Assembly: GCF_023634805.2 (NCBI RefSeq)
Contig: NZ_CP106881.1
Span: 3,191,501-3,255,500 of the forward strand
From: Comamonas endophytica
GTDB lineage: Bacteria; Pseudomonadota; Gammaproteobacteria; Burkholderiales; Burkholderiaceae_C
DNA length: 64,000 nucleotides
Direction of reading: 5' to 3'
Below, piece after piece: positions 59,831 to 64,000 of this stretch; position 1 is the first letter of the stretch; each line of letters begins with the position of its first letter. The notes beneath the pieces were generated by a model. The model was not told the DNA's origin and searched no databases. It saw only the letters and a list, made by a program, of their open reading frames with translations. The position numbers were made by a program, and so were the translations under genes.

Positions 59831-60649
59831 ATGCGTGCACCGGAATTTCACAAGTCGCAAGTGCTGCAGGCACTGCGCGAAGCCCACCAGAGCGGCGTGG
59901 CAGCGGATGCGTCAGGAGTTCGCGACGACATCGATGTGCTGGCCGTGCTGCAGCATGCCGCCGCGGCCGGGGGCTGGAGACCCGGCAGCGCCCCGGCGTA
60001 CTGGAAGTCAGGCGGCCCTTCGCCTGCGCTGCCCCTGTTCCATGCCCCGCTGCCGACACAAGGGGTGTTGCCAAGCCATTCGGAACGGAACCCGGCGCGT
60101 ATCGGCCAGCCGGCCTGCACGCTGTATGGGGTGGAGGCGGAAATCGCCTTGCGCATAGGACGCCGGGTGGACCGGGCTCTTGCCTTGACGCTCACCGCGG
60201 ACAGCGTGCATGGGCTCGTGGATGCCATGACGGTGGCCATCGAGTGGGTGGATTCGCGCTGGCGGCAGAATCTGCAGGCACCGTTGCCCCTGCTGCAAGC
60301 CGACAGGCTCAGCCATGGGGCGCTGGTGCTGGGCCAGGATTGGTTACCGTATCTACCCCGGGATTGGTCGGCGCAGCGCTGCACGGTGCAAATCGATGCC
60401 GAAGCTGTGAGAGAGTTCAAGGGCTCGCATCCGCTGGGTGACCCCTCCGCGGTGCTGTTGCCCTGGCTCTTGCATGCCACGGAACATTGGGGCAGCGTGG
60501 AGGCCGGCAGCGTCGTCACCACCGGCAGCTGGACGGGCATACTCCAGGCACGGGCTGGCAGCCGGGTGGGCGTGTCTTTTGACGGACTGGCGCAAGCCTG
60601 GCTCGAATTCGGCGCCGGCTCCTCGGCGCCACCTTTTTGCAACGAATAA
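59831..60649 (+). CDS. 2-keto-4-pentenoate hydratase / fumarylacetoacetate hydrolase-like protein
   Basis: 272 residues from ATG at 59831. Motif YGVEAEIALRIGRRVDRAL (about 97-115) with the acidic metal ligands, IEWVDSRWRQNL and SHPLGDP match the MhpD subgroup. These enzymes hydrate or decarboxylate 2-oxo acids with Mg2+. Its place, before the GntR gene and divergent from the importer, suggests it completes the pathway on the carbon skeleton. Confidence 0.82.
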   Translation: MRAPEFHKSQVLQALREAHQSGVAADASGVRDDIDVLAVLQHAAAAGGWRPGSAPAYWKSGGPSPALPLFHAPLPTQGVLPSHSERNPARIGQPACTLYGVEAEIALRIGRRVDRALALTLTADSVHGLVDAMTVAIEWVDSRWRQNLQAPLPLLQADRLSHGALVLGQDWLPYLPRDWSAQRCTVQIDAEAVREFKGSHPLGDPSAVLLPWLLHATEHWGSVEAGSVVTTGSWTGILQARAGSRVGVSFDGLAQAWLEFGAGSSAPPFCNE

Positions 60650-60659
60650 CGAGAACTGC

Positions 60660-61355
60660 ATGGAGAACAGAAAAACCGTGGCGCCCGTCGATATCTACCA
60701 GAAGATCTACAACGCCGTCGTGGAGCATCGCCTGCTGCCGGGCACGAAGCTGTCCGAAGAGCGCGTGGCCGAGCTTTTCCAGGTCAGCCGCACGCAGGTG
60801 CGCAGCGTGCTGCAGCGCCTGGCGATGGAGCAATTGGTCACGCTCTATCCCAACCGGGGTGCGTTCGTGTCGCAGCCCACCGCCCAGGAAGCCAAGGACG
60901 TGCTCTGGATCCGGCGCACGCTCGAGCCTGCGGCCGTGGAGCGCGTGATCGCACGCATCCAGTCGGGCGCAGCGCCCGGCGCTATCAAGCGCCTCAAGGC
61001 CATTTTGCAATCCGAGCAGAAAGCCCGCGCTGCCGGCGACCGCAGGCAGGCGGTGCGCCTGTCCGGAGAGTTCCATGTGATGCTGGCGGAGCTGTCCGGC
61101 AGCCCCTGGCTGACCCGGCTCATCAAGGAGCTCACGCCCTTGACCTGCCTGGCCATCCTGACGTTCGAGGCACCCACCAGGGCGGCGTGCCTGCATGACG
61201 AACATGCACAGCTGGTGGATGCTATTCAACAGGGCGATGCAGAGGCCGCCAAGGCCATCATGGCACAGCATCTAGCCCACATCGAAGAGGCTTTGAACCT
61301 GGAAGACTTGCCGCGCGCCGAGCTGGATCTGGCGGAAATTCTGTTGGGGGACTAG
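60660..61355 (+). CDS. GntR family regulator, FCD subfamily (module B)
   Basis: 231 residues from ATG at 60660, 10 bases after the previous stop. Winged helix (LPGTKLSEERVAELFQVSRT; RLAMEQLVTLYPNRGAF), FCD domain with FHVMLAELSGSPW and HLAHIEE (metal-binding His). A separate protein from the module-A regulator; expected to act at TTGTATACAT-like sites. Confidence 0.9.
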   Translation: MENRKTVAPVDIYQKIYNAVVEHRLLPGTKLSEERVAELFQVSRTQVRSVLQRLAMEQLVTLYPNRGAFVSQPTAQEAKDVLWIRRTLEPAAVERVIARIQSGAAPGAIKRLKAILQSEQKARAAGDRRQAVRLSGEFHVMLAELSGSPWLTRLIKELTPLTCLAILTFEAPTRAACLHDEHAQLVDAIQQGDAEAAKAIMAQHLAHIEEALNLEDLPRAELDLAEILLGD

Positions 61356-61549
61356 GGTGAGCGGGTGGATTTACGACCTCATGGAGTGTGCTGTCGGAGG
61401 GCCTCTGTGGTGGCAAATCACAGTGAGGGCATTGGTATCTGCCGACCGTTTATTAACGATAAGCGGCGCTTATCGTTACTAAAGTGACGCACTTGCTTGG
61501 GTCACTAAGTTCGGGTGTCTTCAGCATTCGTCGGGGCTATTCAACCTTA
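61356..61549. other. Gene-free stretch with a long perfect palindrome
   Basis: No coding region is seen between the GntR stop and the ars promoter. It contains a 23-base perfect inverted repeat at 61455-61477 and, just after, an AGTGAC (61483-61488)/GTCACT (61501-61506) pair. It marks the boundary between the catabolic region and the arsenic operon. Confidence 0.6.
61455..61477. repeat. 23-base near-perfect palindrome of unknown function
   Basis: AACGATAAGCG and CGCTTATCGTT (11 bases each) flank a single G. It has no T-run, so it is not a terminator. It could be an operator or a recombinase core site left by insertion of the ars genes. Confidence 0.7.
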
Positions 61550-61585
61550 TTGACCAGAAACAACTTTTCAACTATTCAATAGTTG
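61550..61585 (+). promoter_or_regulatory. ars promoter and ArsR operator
   Basis: TTGACC (61550-61555), 17 bases, TATTCA (61573-61578). The operator CAACTATT-C-AATAGTTG (61569-61585), a perfect 8-bp inverted repeat, covers the -10 box. The ArsR start follows 16 bases later. Confidence 0.75.
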
Positions 61586-61600
61586 ATGTATTATTGATAA

Positions 61601-61924
61601 ATGCAAGAAGCCAAGATCATTCGCTCCCTCTCAGCCCTGGCCCATGAAGCCCGCCTGCGTGTGTTCCGCGCTTTGGTAGTGGCTGGGCCGGAGGGCCTCA
61701 CCCCCAGCGCCCTGGCAGAGCAATTGGGCATTGCGCCCAACGCGCTCTCCTTTCACCTCAAGGAGCTGTCCCATGCCGAGTTGGTCAGCCAGGAGCGCCA
61801 GGGGCGCAATGTGCTGTACCGCGCGGCCTTCCCGACGATGAATGAATTGCTGGCTTATCTCACGGAGAACTGCTGCCAGGGCGCCGTCTGCACGCCTGCG
61901 GACGCCATCTCCTGCAGCTGCTGA
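61601..61924 (+). CDS. arsR: ArsR family arsenite-responsive repressor
   Basis: 107 residues with a winged helix (ALAHEARLRVFRALV; LAEQLGIAPNALSFHLKEL, about 10-57). C-terminal cysteines ENCCQGAVC and SCSC form the As(III) site typical of the ArsR group that uses Cys near the C-terminus. Represses at the inverted repeat in its promoter until As(III) binds. Confidence 0.93.
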   Translation: MQEAKIIRSLSALAHEARLRVFRALVVAGPEGLTPSALAEQLGIAPNALSFHLKELSHAELVSQERQGRNVLYRAAFPTMNELLAYLTENCCQGAVCTPADAISCSC

Positions 61925-62033
61925 TCAGCCGGCCTGCAACGCTTATTGCCAACGCCTGCCTTTCCCCGCGTGCCCCAGCGGTGACCACTGCGGCGCCTCG
62001 CGCCATTGCCCTCAAGTCCTGCTGCTAAAACTC

Positions 62034-62540
62034 ATGACCGAAACCACTGCCCCCTTGAATGTCCTGTTCCTGTGCACCCACAACTCGGCGCGCAGCATCC
62101 TGGCCGAAGCCCTGCTCAACGACATGGGCCGGGGCCGCTTAAAGGCTTATTCGGCCGGCAGCAGCCCACGTTCCAACCAACAGCCCAACCCGCTGGGCCT
62201 GCAGGTGCTGCAGCGCGCCGGCGTGTCGGTAGAAGGCCTGCGCAGCAAGACCTGGGACGAGTTCGCCGCGCCCGAAGCACCCCACATGGATCTGATCATC
62301 ACCGTCTGCGACAAAGCTGCGGGCGAGGTCTGCCCGATCTGGCCCGGGCACCCGGCCACGGCGCACTGGGGCTACCCGGACCCTTCCGCAGGCGATGCGC
62401 CTGAAGACACCAAGCTGGAAGCCTTCCGCCAGACCATGCACCTGATGCGTCGCCGCCTGGAACTGCTGGTCAATCTGCCTGCCGACAAGCTGGACAAGAC
62501 ACGCTTGCAAAGCACGGCGCGCGAAATGTCCGCCTCCTGA
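62034..62540 (+). CDS. arsC: Arsenate reductase, low-molecular-weight phosphatase type
   Basis: 168 residues. P-loop CTHNSARS (about 15-22) and DP near YPDPSA (about 116-121), the thioredoxin- or mycothiol-type ArsC fold. Reduces As(V) to As(III). 109 bases after arsR. Confidence 0.9.
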   Translation: MTETTAPLNVLFLCTHNSARSILAEALLNDMGRGRLKAYSAGSSPRSNQQPNPLGLQVLQRAGVSVEGLRSKTWDEFAAPEAPHMDLIITVCDKAAGEVCPIWPGHPATAHWGYPDPSAGDAPEDTKLEAFRQTMHLMRRRLELLVNLPADKLDKTRLQSTAREMSAS

Positions 62541-62595
62541 CTTCCTGCGCCTTCGTCCACGAACGCATGCCTCTCACCCATTGCACTCTCGCACC

Positions 62596-63885
62596 ATGCT
62601 CACGGCTGCCCTGATCTTTGTTTTCACCCTGGTTCTGGTCATCTGGCAACCACGTAACCTGGGCATCGGCTGGAGCGCTTCGCTGGGCGCGGCCATTGCG
62701 CTGCTGCTGGGGGTCGTGCATCTGACGGACATTCCGGTGGTCTGGAACATCGTGTGGAACGCCACCGCCACCTTTGTCGCCGTGATCATCATCAGCTTGC
62801 TGCTCGATGAGGCGGGGTTCTTTGAATGGGCCGCGCTGCACTTTGCGCGCTGGGGCGGCGGCCGCGGCACCAAGCTCTTTGCCCTCATCGTGCTGCTGGG
62901 CGCGGCCGTGTCTGCGTTGTTCGCCAACGATGGGGCCGCCCTGATCCTCACGCCCATCGTGATGGCGATGCTGGTGGCCTTGGGCTTCTCGCCAGCAACC
63001 ACCCTGGCCTTTGTCATGGCGGCAGGGTTCATCGCCGACACGGCCAGCCTGCCGCTGATCGTGTCCAACCTGGTCAATATCGTTTCGGCCGATTTCTTCG
63101 ATATCGGCTTCAACGAGTACGCCTCGGTCATGGTGCCGGTCAACATCGCCTCGGTGCTGGCCAGCCTGGCCATGCTGCTGCTGTTCTTCCGCCGTGACAT
63201 TCCCGCGGCCTACGACCTTGGCAAGCTCAAACGCCCGGCCGATGCCATCAAGGACCCTGCCACCTTCCGTGCGGGCTGGGTGGTATTGGCCCTGCTGCTG
63301 ATCGGCTTCTTTGGCCTGGAGCCCCTGGGCGTGCCGGTCAGCGCCGTCGCGGCAGTGGGCGCAGCCATCTTGCTGGCCGTGGCGAGCCGCGGGCCGGTCA
63401 TCAGCACAAGGAAGGTGCTGCACGGCGCTCCCTGGCAGATCGTGATTTTCTCGCTGGGCATGTACCTGGTGGTCTATGGTCTGCGCAATGCAGGCCTGAC
63501 AGACTACCTGGCCGCGATGCTGGACCGCTTTGCGCAGGGCGGCATCTGGGGTGCTGCCATGGGCACCGGCCTGCTGTCTGCCCTGCTGTCGTCCGTGATG
63601 AACAACATGCCGACCGTACTGGTGGGCGCTTTGTCCATCGACGCCTCCAATGCCAGTGGCATCGTCAAGGAAGCCATGGTCTATGCCAATGTGATCGGCT
63701 GCGACCTGGGTCCCAAGATCACCCCGATCGGCAGCCTGGCTACGCTGCTGTGGCTGCATGTGCTGGCCAGGAAGGGCATGACGATTGGCTGGGGCTACTA
63801 TTTCAAGGTCGGTACGGTGCTGACCGTGCCGGTCCTGCTGGCCACCCTTGCGGCCTTGGCACTGCGCCTGAGCCTTTTCGCTTGA
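62596..63885 (+). CDS. arsB: Arsenite efflux pump ArsB
   Basis: 429 residues from ATG at 62596, the E. coli ArsB length; a TTG at 62581 is an alternative. About 12 membrane helices with [35 protein letters not shown] and [16 protein letters not shown]. Exports As(OH)3/antimonite driven by the proton gradient. Confidence 0.95.
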   Translation: MLTAALIFVFTLVLVIWQPRNLGIGWSASLGAAIALLLGVVHLTDIPVVWNIVWNATATFVAVIIISLLLDEAGFFEWAALHFARWGGGRGTKLFALIVLLGAAVSALFANDGAALILTPIVMAMLVALGFSPATTLAFVMAAGFIADTASLPLIVSNLVNIVSADFFDIGFNEYASVMVPVNIASVLASLAMLLLFFRRDIPAAYDLGKLKRPADAIKDPATFRAGWVVLALLLIGFFGLEPLGVPVSAVAAVGAAILLAVASRGPVISTRKVLHGAPWQIVIFSLGMYLVVYGLRNAGLTDYLAAMLDRFAQGGIWGAAMGTGLLSALLSSVMNNMPTVLVGALSIDASNASGIVKEAMVYANVIGCDLGPKITPIGSLATLLWLHVLARKGMTIGWGYYFKVGTVLTVPVLLATLAALALRLSLFA

Positions 63886-63910
63886 AGCCACCCTCTGTTC
63901 TGGACCTGGC

Positions 63911-64000
63911 ATGAACACCATCACCATTTACCACAACCCCGCCTGCGGCACGTCCCGCAACGTGCTGGCCTTGATCCGCAACAGCGGCGAGGAACCTTGC
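63911..64000 (+). CDS. arsC: Arsenate reductase, glutaredoxin type (3' end outside window)
   Basis: The first 30 residues MNTITIYHNPACGTSRNVLA... include the catalytic Cys of NPACGTSRN, the E. coli ArsC type that uses glutaredoxin. Cut by the window end. A second, unrelated reductase family in the same operon. Confidence 0.9.
   Translation, partial: MNTITIYHNPACGTSRNVLALIRNSGEEPC

Overview
The window is GC-rich DNA with the gene order of a beta-proteobacterium of the order Burkholderiales, most likely family Comamonadaceae (Comamonas/Delftia/Acidovorax type). The evidence is a tmRNA whose tag reads ANDERFALAA, a fused aroA-cmk gene, the gyrA-serC-pheA-tyrA-aroA/cmk-rpsA-ihfB-lapAB string divergent from ompA-ubiG-gph, a phasin gene, and several orphan Bug/TRAP-type solute-binding proteins. 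No genus can be fixed from the sequence alone.

Layout. 1-2225: the end of gltX, then three near-identical tandem tRNA-Ala/tRNA-Glu/tRNA-Asp units and a terminator. 2307-9653: a catabolic island with a DUF1537 sugar-acid kinase, a RuBisCO-like protein, a VOC protein, a two-gene TRAP transporter and a divergent LacI regulator; it resembles 3-oxo-isoapionate (apiose-type) pathways but has an unusual gene set. 9662-22742: mixed housekeeping genes (SDR dehydrogenase, DUF305, iron-binding protein, phasin, thioesterase, TAP-like lipoprotein hydrolase, pncB, NhaD/CitM-like antiporter, rmuC, MFS, LOG). 22344-28890: a complete seven-function Mrp cation/proton antiporter operon (A and B fused) with crcB at its tail. 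29121-43746: conserved core genes for LPS control, IHF, S1, aromatic amino acids, serine, gyrase, OmpA, ubiquinone, phosphoglycolate phosphatase, and tmRNA.

43750-46900 is a degraded, lower-GC insertion scar next to the tmRNA gene. It holds an integrase remnant with in-frame stops, two unfamiliar exported or membrane proteins, and a serine-resolvase pseudogene with three in-frame stops.

46924-61355 is a nitrogen-compound catabolic region in two modules, each with its own FCD-type GntR regulator and recognisable palindromic operators. Module A has a PuuE-type deacetylase, a Bug-type binding protein, an amidohydrolase, a racemase-fold protein and an amidase. Module B has a hydantoinase, a racemase-fold protein, an arylmalonate-decarboxylase/maleate-isomerase relative, an ABC importer and a keto-pentenoate hydratase/FAH-like enzyme. 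Both hydantoin-racemase-like proteins lack both expected catalytic cysteines. 61550-64000 is the start of an arsenic resistance operon (arsR, LMW-PTP-type arsC, arsB, then a glutaredoxin-type arsC cut by the window end).

The best candidates for something undescribed are the RuBisCO-like/DUF1537/VOC/TRAP cluster and the two-module hydantoinase region with its cysteine-less racemase homologues.
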